From contig NZ_CANLTC010000005.1 in assembly GCF_947493865.1 (NCBI RefSeq), forward strand, positions 175,105 to 239,104: a DNA stretch of 64,000 nucleotides. The letters run 5' to 3'. The position numbers and the translations under genes were made by a program. Below the pieces are notes generated by a model, which did not search any database, had not been told where the DNA came from, and worked only from the letters and a program-made list of their open reading frames with translations. Origin of the DNA: an uncultured Halomonas sp. (lineage in GTDB: Bacteria; Pseudomonadota; Gammaproteobacteria; Pseudomonadales; Halomonadaceae). Below are positions 18,066-25,849 of this stretch, in pieces (within the stretch, counting starts at the first letter, position 1; every line of letters begins with the position of its first letter).

Positions 18066-19508
18066 ATGAAACGTTTCGACACCCTCATCAAGAACGGCCT
18101 GATCATCACCGCCGTGGATCGTTACCATGCGGATATTGGCATCAAGGCAGGGCGCATCGTGGCGCTGGGCCAGGAGTTGATTCAGGAGCCGGACGAGGCC
18201 GCGGAGGTCATCGACGCCGAAGGATTGTGGGTACTGCCCGGCGGCATCGATGCCCACTGCCATCTCGACCAGCCCCTCGGCGATGGCGCGGTGATGGCGG
18301 ACGATTTCCACAGCGGCACGCGCTCGGCGGCCTGCGGCGGTACCACCACGGTGATTCCCTTCGCCGCTCAGCATAAAGGTCAGAGCCTGCGCGCCGCGGT
18401 GGAGGATTATCATCGGCGCAGCGAAGGCAAGGCCTTCATCGACTACGCCTTTCACATGATCGTCACCGATCCCACCGAAACGGTGCTGAAGGAAGAACTG
18501 CCGGCGCTGATCGCGGAAGGCTACAGCTCCTTCAAGATCTACATGACTTATGACGACCTCAAGCTCAACGATCGCGAGATTCTCAACGTGCTGGCCCTGG
18601 CCCGGCGCGAGGGGGCCATGGTCATGGTGCATGCCGAGAACGCCGACTGCATCGCCTACCTGACCGAACTGCTGACGGAGAGCGGTAATACCGGGCCTTA
18701 CTATCATGGCGTGGCGCATTCGAGCATTGGCGAGCGTGAGGCATCCCACCGGGCGATCTCGCTGGCGGAGCTGGTCGATGTGCCGGTGCTGATCGTACAT
18801 GTCTCCGGCATTGATGCCATCGAGCAGATCCGCTGGGCTCAGAGCCGGGGGCTGCGCGTCTACGGCGAGACCTGCCCGCAGTACCTGATGCTCACCGCCG
18901 ACGATCTGAATCGTGATGGCTTCGACGGCGCCAAGTACGTGTGCAGCCCGCCGCCTCGCGACCCGGCGTCCCAGGAAGCGGTGTGGCAGGGGTTGGAATC
19001 CGGCGTGTTCCAGGTGTTCTCCTCGGATCACGCGCCCTTTCGCTTCGACGATCCGAAGGGCAAGAAGCTCCACGGCGAGCAGGCCCACTTCGAGCACATT
19101 CCCAACGGCATCCCTGGCCTCGAGACGCGGTTGTCGATCCTGTTTTCCGAGGGTGTGGTCAAGGAGCGTATCGATGTCACTCGCTTCGTCGCGCTGACCG
19201 CGACCAATCCGGCCAAGATCTACGGGCTCTATCCGCGCAAGGGCACCATCGCCATCGGCAGCGATGCCGACCTGACGCTGTGGAACGCCGCAGCGAAGAG
19301 CACCATACGCAATGCCGACTTGCACCACGCCGTCGATTACACGCCCTATGAAGGGCTCGAATTGACCGGACAACCGGTGCTGACGCTATGCCGTGGTGAG
19401 GTGGTGGCCCGTGATGGCCAGCCCGAGGGCGACGTCGGGTACGGCGAATTTCTCGAGTGCGACAAGCCGCAACCCGCCCGCCCACGTGGCAACGCCAAGG
19501 GATTCTGA
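18066..19508 (+). CDS. Dihydropyrimidinase / D-hydantoinase family cyclic amidohydrolase
   Basis: The 480-residue enzyme has a complete set of binuclear metal ligands: GGIDAHCHLDQP (His-x-His), the carboxylated-lysine loop YSSFKIYMTYDD, MVMVHAENADC and LIVHVSGIDAIEQI (two His), and the catalytic Asp in SSDHAPFRFDD. It opens cyclic amides such as dihydropyrimidines or 5-substituted hydantoins to N-carbamoyl amino acids (family knowledge). AAGGAC precedes the ATG. It lies between a TRAP transporter and the hydratase/D-serine-dehydratase genes. No carbamoylase gene is present in the cluster, so the true ring substrate and the next step are open. Possible symbols hydA or hyuA are not assigned. 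Confidence 0.9.
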   Translation: MKRFDTLIKNGLIITAVDRYHADIGIKAGRIVALGQELIQEPDEAAEVIDAEGLWVLPGGIDAHCHLDQPLGDGAVMADDFHSGTRSAACGGTTTVIPFAAQHKGQSLRAAVEDYHRRSEGKAFIDYAFHMIVTDPTETVLKEELPALIAEGYSSFKIYMTYDDLKLNDREILNVLALARREGAMVMVHAENADCIAYLTELLTESGNTGPYYHGVAHSSIGEREASHRAISLAELVDVPVLIVHVSGIDAIEQIRWAQSRGLRVYGETCPQYLMLTADDLNRDGFDGAKYVCSPPPRDPASQEAVWQGLESGVFQVFSSDHAPFRFDDPKGKKLHGEQAHFEHIPNGIPGLETRLSILFSEGVVKERIDVTRFVALTATNPAKIYGLYPRKGTIAIGSDADLTLWNAAAKSTIRNADLHHAVDYTPYEGLELTGQPVLTLCRGEVVARDGQPEGDVGYGEFLECDKPQPARPRGNAKGF

Positions 19509-19510
19509 TC

Positions 19511-20284
19511 ATGACTCACGACGAAATCGTTACCGCCGGCGCCCAGCGCTTGATCGACGCTCACGAGCAGCGCAGGCAAATTGCGATACCCGAAGATATT
19601 CCGCTGAGTGAGGTGCAGGATGCCTATGCCATTCAGGAACGCGTTTCCGTGTGCTTGGGTACGCCCTCGGGTTGGAAGCTGGGCGGCATCATCAAAGGTG
19701 AGATACCACGCTTCTCACGCTTGTTCAGCGAGCTGAGCCAGCGCTCACCTGGGCGCATCGCTCAGAAGGTTTATCATCGTGTCTTTCTCGAGCCGGAGCT
19801 TGCCGTGGTGCTGGGCGACGATCTGCCGGCACGCAGCACCCTCTATAGCCTGGAAGAAATCATCGAGCGTATTGCCAGCCTGCATGCCGCCATCGAGGTG
19901 GTGGATAGCCGTTTCGAGAGCTGGCCGGAGGTGCCGCCGCTTTGGCAGCTAGCCGATGGCTTGAGTCACGGTAGCTTCGTGCTGGGTGGCGGCATCGATG
20001 GCGCCGATCTAAAGCAGCAACTAAAGCAAATGAAGGACGCCGCCTATCGCCTGGTATTGGATAGCAAAATAGTCCTTTCGGGCCGTGGCGATCACCCTGG
20101 CGGCGATCCCGCACAGCTGCTGATGCAGATGATCAATACCCGCATTGCCACCAATGGCGAGGGATTCCAGGCTGGCGAGGTGATCACCACGGGCACCTTC
20201 AATGGCGTGGTAGAGATGCGCCCGGGGCAATGGGCGCAGTTGCTCTTCGAAGGTATCGGCGAGGTGGAGTTGAATCTCGACTGA
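19511..20284 (+). CDS. 2-keto-4-pentenoate hydratase-like protein (FAH superfamily)
   Basis: The frame is open upstream, but ATG 19511 lies two bases after the hydantoinase stop and gives a normal 257-residue MhpD-type protein. Family features are LSEVQDAYAIQERV, GWKLGGIIKGEI, VFLEPELAVVLGDDLPA with its metal-binding Glu, IEVVDSRFESWP and the closing LMQMINTRIATNGEGFQAGEVITTGTFNG. Members add water to 2-oxo-4-enoates or decarboxylate 2-oxo diacids (family knowledge). Its tight placement suggests it acts on a product of the ring opened by the upstream enzyme, but this is inference. Confidence 0.8.
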   Translation: MTHDEIVTAGAQRLIDAHEQRRQIAIPEDIPLSEVQDAYAIQERVSVCLGTPSGWKLGGIIKGEIPRFSRLFSELSQRSPGRIAQKVYHRVFLEPELAVVLGDDLPARSTLYSLEEIIERIASLHAAIEVVDSRFESWPEVPPLWQLADGLSHGSFVLGGGIDGADLKQQLKQMKDAAYRLVLDSKIVLSGRGDHPGGDPAQLLMQMINTRIATNGEGFQAGEVITTGTFNGVVEMRPGQWAQLLFEGIGEVELNLD

Positions 20285-20343
20285 CTTTCATTGCCCCGAC
20301 CCTCACACTGGGTATCCCTGTTTGTAGCCGAAGGAACCTGGCG

Positions 20344-21630
20344 ATGGCTCAGAGTGACTCCTTACCCCCCATGCATGATGTCGGTGGTGCGGGTATGAAC
20401 ATCCATAAGGGCACGCCCCAGACCGGCACGTCGCTGCTGTCGGGGGTCAGCCTGCCGGCGGCGGCGATTTTCGAGGCGCCACTGGCACACAATCTGGCCT
20501 GGATGCAGCGCTTCGCTGACGCTCATCACGCTCGTTTCGCCCCGCATGGCAAGACCACCATGGCCCCCGCGCTGTTCCGGCGTCAGCTCGACGCCGGCGC
20601 CTGGGGCATCACCCTGGCCACCGCGCCGCAGTGCCGGGCGGCCTTCTCTCATGGGGTCGAGCGTTTGTTGCTGGCCAATCAGCTCGTTGGTACAGCGAAC
20701 ATGGCGATCATCGCCGAGCTGATCGAGGCGGGCGCTGATTTCTACTGCGTGGTCGATAGCGCTGCCAATGTGCAGGCGCTGGGGCGTTTCTTTGCCGAAC
20801 GCAATCTGCAACTGAACGTACTGATCGAGCTGGGTGTCGAGGGAGGGCGCTGTGGGTGCCGGACTCAAGCGCAGGCCATCGATCTGGCGCAACTGGTCAA
20901 TGCCGAACCGGCGCTGAGGCTGGCGGGCATCGAGGGCTACGAGGGCGTGGTTCATGGGGAAGCGCATGGTGACGACCCCGTCGTGGCCATTCGTGATTAT
21001 GCCGGGAGTCTGGTAGACATTGCCCAGGCGCTGCACCGCAACGGTCTGATCGCGGTGAGTGATCCGATCATCACCGCTTCCGGCTCGGCCTGGTACGACC
21101 TGATTGCCGAGGCTTTCGATGAGGTGAAATTGCGCGAAGTGTTCACCCCGGTGTTGCGCCCGGGTTGTTATGTGGTCCACGATCACGGCCTCTATCGCGA
21201 GGCGCAGCAAAGCGTGCTGGCACGCCGACCGGACCTGCACGATGGCTTGCGCCCGGCGCTGGAGGTCTTTGCCCAGGTGCAGTCATTGCCCGAGCCCGGG
21301 CTTGCCATTGTCGCCATGGGCAGGCGCGATATCGGCGGCGATCGATTGCCCATACCGCTGCGGCGTTATCGTGAAGGGAGTAGGCGAAAAGGCAAGGGGC
21401 GGGAAGGTGGACGCGTCGATGAGACGCTAGCGGTATCCGGCTGGGAGGTGTTCAAGCTGATGGACCAGCACGCCTTCATTCGTCTGCCGCAGGATGCGCA
21501 GGATGTGCAGGTGGGCGATATCGTTGCCTTCGGCGCGTCGCACCCTTGCCTGACCTTTGATAAGTGGCGGCAGGTATGTCTGGTGGATGAGGCGCTTGAG
21601 GTGAAGGATCTCATGGCAACCTTCTTTTGA
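20344..21630 (+). CDS. D-serine-dehydratase-like PLP enzyme (alanine-racemase N-terminal fold)
   Basis: The 428-residue protein is taken from ATG 20344, with AAGGAA upstream; the longer open frame from 20230 overlaps the hydratase gene. The PLP lysine lies in FAPHGKTTMAPALFRRQL (Lys70), as in D-threonine aldolases and eukaryotic-type D-serine dehydratases. Near the C-terminus the metal site reads SHPCLTFD: His-x-Cys as in zinc-dependent D-serine dehydratase (D-threonine aldolases have His-x-Asp; family knowledge). It could turn a D-amino acid released from a hydantoin-like compound into a 2-oxo acid and ammonia (inference). It is the last gene of the operon. Confidence 0.78.
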   Translation: MAQSDSLPPMHDVGGAGMNIHKGTPQTGTSLLSGVSLPAAAIFEAPLAHNLAWMQRFADAHHARFAPHGKTTMAPALFRRQLDAGAWGITLATAPQCRAAFSHGVERLLLANQLVGTANMAIIAELIEAGADFYCVVDSAANVQALGRFFAERNLQLNVLIELGVEGGRCGCRTQAQAIDLAQLVNAEPALRLAGIEGYEGVVHGEAHGDDPVVAIRDYAGSLVDIAQALHRNGLIAVSDPIITASGSAWYDLIAEAFDEVKLREVFTPVLRPGCYVVHDHGLYREAQQSVLARRPDLHDGLRPALEVFAQVQSLPEPGLAIVAMGRRDIGGDRLPIPLRRYREGSRRKGKGREGGRVDETLAVSGWEVFKLMDQHAFIRLPQDAQDVQVGDIVAFGASHPCLTFDKWRQVCLVDEALEVKDLMATFF

Positions 21631-21751
21631 GCGGCTATGCTTCCCACGTTATCGCCAACAAGAAAACGCCTGGGGTAGGCTGACGGGACAACGTATATCG
21701 TCCTGTCACAAGACGAATTTCTTCAACCGACGGAAAAGGATATTCCCATTC

Positions 21752-22840
21752 ATGCGCCGACTTCACCGCTGGTTGATCTTGCCGCTACTGCTTGTCTTTA
21801 CGGCAGCCTCGCTGATTCCATTCATCGAGAGCAACGCCTGGTGGATTCGCTATCTCGATTATCCACGGCTGCAGTTCGCCCTCGTGCTGGCAGCGCTCAT
21901 CGGCTTGCACCTGTTGCTGGGCGGTCTGCGCCGAATGATGAACTGGATCGTGACGGTGTTGGCGGGTGTGGCATTGGCCTCCCACGTCTATTACCTCTAC
22001 CCCTATGTGTTGCCGGTCGAAGAGTCGGCCAGGAGCGTAGCGGCCTGCCCCGAGGATTCACGGCTCAAGCTGCTCATCGCCAACGTGAAGGAAGCCAACG
22101 AGCATGCCGAGAGACTATTCCAGATCGTGCAAGATACCGACCCGGACCTGTTTCTGGTGATGGAAACCGATGCCTGGTGGGACCGCCAGCTCGATGGTCT
22201 CAACGATCGCCTGCCTCATCGGGTGCAATACATTCCCCGGCAGGCGGAATCCTACGGCATGCATTTGCTGTCGCGTTACCCTTTGCACGACACACGGATC
22301 CGCTTTCGTTTCGATGAGCATACTCCCGCCATCAATACCCGGGTACGCTTGCCCAGCGGTGAGTCGATCGACTTTCATGGCCTACACCCACGGCCACCCT
22401 TGTATTGGTCGCAATCGACGCTGTTGCGCGATGCTCAACTACTGGCCACGGCCCTCGATGTCCGGGATGGAGATACCCCCGCCGTGCTTGCGGGGGACTT
22501 CAACGCTGTCGCCTGGGAAAGCACTTTTCGCCGCACCCTGCGTATCGGCAAGCTGCTCGATCCCCGGGTAGGACGCGGGTTCTATCCCACCTACGATGCC
22601 CATAACCCGGTCATTGCCTGGCCGCTGGATCAAGTGATCTTTCAGGACGGGCTGGGCCTTATGAACTTCGAGCGCATGCCCGAGTTTGGCTCAGATCACT
22701 ACCCGATGCTTGCGGAGCTGTGCCATCGGCCCGAACTTGCCAGCCAACAGGCTGCTCCGATGTTGGCCGAAGACGATCTACGCGAAGCGAAAGCCACGAT
22801 CGAGCGGGCCGAAGTGCAGAAACAGGCAGCCAAGAGATGA
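21752..22840 (+). CDS. Membrane-anchored endonuclease/exonuclease/phosphatase (EEP) family protein
   Basis: A 362-residue protein. Three N-terminal hydrophobic segments (WLILPLLLVFTAASLIPF, LQFALVLAALIGLHLLL, WIVTVLAGVALASHVYYLY) are followed by a soluble EEP domain: LKLLIANVKEANEHAE, DTDPDLFLVMETDAWW with the metal Glu, YGMHLLSRYPL, AVLAGDFNAVAWESTFRRT and FGSDHYPMLAEL (catalytic Asp-His). The layout matches a periplasmic-facing phosphodiesterase or phosphatase of unknown substrate. A polar tail rich in Glu, Ala and Lys closes the protein. It stands alone and converges on serA. Confidence 0.82.
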   Translation: MRRLHRWLILPLLLVFTAASLIPFIESNAWWIRYLDYPRLQFALVLAALIGLHLLLGGLRRMMNWIVTVLAGVALASHVYYLYPYVLPVEESARSVAACPEDSRLKLLIANVKEANEHAERLFQIVQDTDPDLFLVMETDAWWDRQLDGLNDRLPHRVQYIPRQAESYGMHLLSRYPLHDTRIRFRFDEHTPAINTRVRLPSGESIDFHGLHPRPPLYWSQSTLLRDAQLLATALDVRDGDTPAVLAGDFNAVAWESTFRRTLRIGKLLDPRVGRGFYPTYDAHNPVIAWPLDQVIFQDGLGLMNFERMPEFGSDHYPMLAELCHRPELASQQAAPMLAEDDLREAKATIERAEVQKQAAKR

Positions 22841-22861
22841 AAGGCCATGATGGCCTTTCAC

Positions 22862-24112
22862 TCAGCCATCGAAATTGGCATCCGAGTAGAGCGCGCGTAT
22901 GCGCAGGGTGTGCTCGACTTGTCTGAGCGCATCCAGTGCCTGAGCACCGTAGGCCTTGTCGACATCGATGACCACGTAGCCAACCTTGTCGTTGGTCTGC
23001 AAATACTGGGCAGCGATGTTGATCTCGTCTTCAGAGAGCACTCGGTTGATCTCGGAAAGCACGCCGGGCACGTTGTCGTGAATATGCAGCAGGCGATGCT
23101 TGTCCGGGTGCGCCGGCAGCGAGACTTCGGGGAAGTTGACCGAGGTGATGGTGGTGCCGTTGTCGGAGTAGGTGACCAGTTTTTCCGCCACCTCGACACC
23201 GATGTTTTCCTGGGCTTCCAGGGTCGAGCCGCCGACGTGCGGGGTCAGGATCACGTTCTCCAGACCGCGCAGCGGCGAGACGAACTCTTCGCTGTTGCCC
23301 TTGGGCTCTACCGGGAAAACGTCGATGGCCGCACCCAGCAGCTTGCCGCTCTTCAAGGCTTCGGCGAGGGCTTCGATATCCACCACGCTGCCCCGGGAGG
23401 CGTTGATCAATATGCCGCCCTGCTTCATCAGGGCGATCTGCTCCTTGCCGATCATCCAGCGGGTGGAGGGCAGGTCGGGAACATGCAACGTGACGACATC
23501 CGCCCGGGCCAGCAATTCCTGCAGGCTGCCGACCTGGCGAGCGTTACCCATGGCGAGCTTGGTCACTACATCGTAATAGATCACATCGAGACCGACGGAC
23601 TCGGCGAGCACTGAGAGCTGCGCGCCGATGTTGCCGTAACCGATGATGCCTAAGGTCTTGCCCCGCGCTTCATGGGAGTTCTTGGCGCTCTTGAGCCAGC
23701 CGCCCTGATGGGCGCGCGCGCTTTTTTCGGGAATGCCCCGTAACAGCATGATGGTTTCGGCCAGCACCAGTTCCGCGACTGATCGGGTATTGGAGTAGGG
23801 AGCGTTGAAAACCGGTATACCCCGGACCAATGCCGCATTGAGATCGACCTGATTGGTGCCGATGCAAAAACAGCCCACGGCGGCAAGTTTCTCTGCGGCA
23901 TCGAAAACCCGCTTGCTCAATTGGGTGCGGGAGCGAATGCCGATGAAGTGGACGTCACCGATCTTGTCGATCAACGCCTCTTCGTCGAGAGAGGTCTGCA
24001 GATGTTCGATGTTGGTGTAACCGGCGTTCAGGAAGCTGTCCACGGCGGTCTGGTGAATGCCTTCGAGCAGCAGTATCTTGATCTTGCTCTTGTCCAGGGA
24101 GGTCTTGGCCAT
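22862..24112 (-). CDS. serA: D-3-phosphoglycerate dehydrogenase
   Basis: First step of serine synthesis: 3-phosphoglycerate to 3-phosphohydroxypyruvate with NAD. The open frame extends to 24307 and into the MITE, but the family N-terminus MAKTSLDKSKIKILLLEG starts at ATG 24112, giving 416 residues (E. coli SerA has 410). Features: GKTLGIIGYGNIGAQLS (NAD fold), NASRGSVVDIEAL, LTPHVGGSTLEAQENIG with the catalytic His, and a C-terminal ACT domain from about residue 340 (HIHDNVPGVLSEINRVLSED) for serine feedback. Its promoter region is separated from xseB by MITE copy 2. Confidence 0.96.
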   Translation of the reverse strand: MAKTSLDKSKIKILLLEGIHQTAVDSFLNAGYTNIEHLQTSLDEEALIDKIGDVHFIGIRSRTQLSKRVFDAAEKLAAVGCFCIGTNQVDLNAALVRGIPVFNAPYSNTRSVAELVLAETIMLLRGIPEKSARAHQGGWLKSAKNSHEARGKTLGIIGYGNIGAQLSVLAESVGLDVIYYDVVTKLAMGNARQVGSLQELLARADVVTLHVPDLPSTRWMIGKEQIALMKQGGILINASRGSVVDIEALAEALKSGKLLGAAIDVFPVEPKGNSEEFVSPLRGLENVILTPHVGGSTLEAQENIGVEVAEKLVTYSDNGTTITSVNFPEVSLPAHPDKHRLLHIHDNVPGVLSEINRVLSEDEINIAAQYLQTNDKVGYVVIDVDKAYGAQALDALRQVEHTLRIRALYSDANFDG

Positions 24113-24601
24113 TCTCGAATCAACCCTTGTAACGGCGTGCGCCGCATTTTCAGTAGATGGTGAATGCTGATGAGTATGCGTTGACAGGGGCGCTATCGTA
24201 GCACAGCAAGGATAGAGCAGAATGAAATTGCCACCGCTTGGAAAAACACTGAATAAATGGCTGCACTGGCGAATCGCTACGCTATAGCCGCCTTCCATGG
24301 CGGCCACCCTTCGGGCCAGCCTGAAGGCTGTTCAAATTCGTTCCTGACGAATTTGTGCGCGGTACTGGTGCGCCAGCCCGGTCGGATCATCACATATACC
24401 CCATATGCTCCGACCCCTGTGTTCCGTGCGCCTTACGCTTCATCCAGTTCGCCGATTAATTCAGCGCTTCCCTTGAACATGAGCCGTCCTGCTTGTGACT
24501 GTTCGCGATGCCTGCCCCATCCAAAGGCATCTTCAGGGCGGAGACGAGCGTGTATACTGTGCTTCAAACACCGTAGCGTTTACTTGAAGACGAGTAGCAT
24601 C
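24113..24601. other. Intergenic region between serA and xseB
   Basis: About 490 bases without a convincing gene. The serA promoter side (24113-24236) is followed by a 231-bp MITE-like element (24241-24471), then about 130 bases leading to xseB. Apparent in-frame extensions of serA and xseB run through the element but carry no family sequence. Confidence 0.7.
24241..24471. mobile_element. MITE-like element, copy 2 (231 bp)
   Basis: Left end GAAAAACACTGAATAAAT (24241-24258) and right end ATTAATTCAGCGCTTCC (24455-24471) are inverted repeats with one indel, flanked by a 4-bp direct repeat CTTG (24237-24240 and 24472-24475). Read on the minus strand it aligns with copy 1 (6303-6460) at both ends and through the block CGACCGGGCTGGCGCACCA, with about 70 extra bases inside. 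It contains a perfect nested hairpin (CAAATTCGT 24333-24341 with ACGAATTTG 24347-24355) and a smaller one at 24317-24330. No transposase is encoded. Confidence 0.78.
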
Positions 24602-24931
24602 ATGGCTGACCAAAAGGATACTGCAGAGGACGGCGCACAAGACGAGAGGCCAGGCGACTTCGCCGCCACTCTCGAGAGGCTGGAAGCGCTGGTCAACCAG
24701 TTGGAGTCCGGTGATCTTTCCTTGGAAGCCTCCCTTGCCGCCTTCGAGCAGGGTGTTACCTTGACCCGAGAGGCTCAACGACGCCTGGGCGAGGCGGAGC
24801 TGAAAGTGCAGACACTGGTCGAACAGCCTGACGGGTCCATTGATGAAATTCCTTTCGATGATGCATCGAGTGCAGCATCGAACAGTCCGACAACGCCTTG
24901 GGAGGTTAGGGATGACCTGGGAAATCGATAA
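24602..24931 (+). CDS. xseB: Exodeoxyribonuclease VII small subunit
   Basis: The core [33 protein letters not shown]...[13 protein letters not shown] is diagnostic for XseB. The start at ATG 24602 gives 109 residues, longer than the usual 80 because of a polar 18-residue N-terminal tail and a C-terminal extension of about 35 residues. Exonuclease VII degrades single-stranded DNA. The position directly before ispA and dxs is the standard gammaproteobacterial order. The open frame continues upstream through the MITE, but that part is not native XseB. Confidence 0.92.
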   Translation: MADQKDTAEDGAQDERPGDFAATLERLEALVNQLESGDLSLEASLAAFEQGVTLTREAQRRLGEAELKVQTLVEQPDGSIDEIPFDDASSAASNSPTTPWEVRDDLGNR

Positions 24932-24946
24932 TGGCCAAGGAAATTG

Positions 24947-25840
24947 ATGATGGGTAGTAATGTCGCGGAGTTGCCGCTGCGTCTGGATGCGGATCGTGCG
25001 CGAGTCAATGCGATCCTCGCTGCGTTGTTCGATGATCGCCCCATGGTGGCGCCGCGACTCGAAGCGGCCATGGCCCATGGCGTACTGGGAGGTGGCAAGC
25101 GGCTGCGGGCGTTACTGGTTTATGCGGCTGGACGCGCGATGGGCGCCGAGGAAGAGGAACTCGACCCTGCCGCCGCCGCCATCGAGCTGATCCACGCCTA
25201 TTCACTGGTACACGACGATCTGCCGGCCATGGACGACGACGATCTGCGGCGTGGCCAACCCACCGTGCATCGCGCCTTCGATGAAGCAAGCGCGATCCTG
25301 GCCGGTGACGCGCTACAAACCCTTGCCTTCGAGCTGCTGGCGGATGCCGGACATTCACGTCTTGCCGCCATGGTGCGTACCCTGGCCGGGGCTTCCGGTC
25401 GGGATGGCATGGCTGCCGGTCAGGCACTGGATCTGCTGACGGTGGGAGATAGCCTGGATGTCGAGACGCTGGCCAACGTCCATCGCCACAAGACAGGCGC
25501 GTTGATTCGTGGGGCTGTTCGACTTGGCGGGCTTGCCGGTGCGTCCGAGTCCGACCCACGATTGATGGCTCTGGACGATTACGGGGCCGCTATCGGGCTG
25601 GCCTTCCAGATCCAGGACGACATCCTCGACGTGGTGGGCGATACCCAGACCCTGGGAAAGACCAGCGGGGCCGATGCGGCTCGCGACAAGCCGACGTATC
25701 CCTCCCTGCTTGGCCTCGACGGTGCACGAGCCAAGACCCAGGGGCTTCTCGAACAAGCTCTCGATGCGCTGGCACCACTGGGTGATGCCGGTACGCCTCT
25801 GGTGGAGCTTGCCTGTTACATGATCGAGCGCGATTACTAA
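24947..25840 (+). CDS. ispA: Farnesyl diphosphate synthase (geranyltranstransferase)
   Basis: Builds farnesyl diphosphate from IPP and DMAPP. Both aspartate-rich motifs are present: DDLPAMDDDDLRRGQPTVH (first) and FQIQDDILDVVGD (second), with GGGKRLRALLVYAAG and HRHKTGALIRGAVRLGG typical of IspA. Two ATGs lie together (24947, 24950); AAGGA at 24937-24941 fits either, giving 297 or 296 residues. It lies 15 bases after xseB and 9 before dxs. Confidence 0.95.
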   Translation: MMGSNVAELPLRLDADRARVNAILAALFDDRPMVAPRLEAAMAHGVLGGGKRLRALLVYAAGRAMGAEEEELDPAAAAIELIHAYSLVHDDLPAMDDDDLRRGQPTVHRAFDEASAILAGDALQTLAFELLADAGHSRLAAMVRTLAGASGRDGMAAGQALDLLTVGDSLDVETLANVHRHKTGALIRGAVRLGGLAGASESDPRLMALDDYGAAIGLAFQIQDDILDVVGDTQTLGKTSGADAARDKPTYPSLLGLDGARAKTQGLLEQALDALAPLGDAGTPLVELACYMIERDY

Positions 25841-25849
25841 AGAGCCTTT

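Noticed and set aside
24113..24307. 65-codon N-terminal extension of serA
   Set aside because: It runs into the MITE-like element, contains no SerA sequence, and MAKTSLDKSK at 24112 is the normal start.
24257..24601. 115-codon N-terminal extension of xseB
   Set aside because: Most of it is translated MITE sequence; the XseB core starts after ATG 24602.
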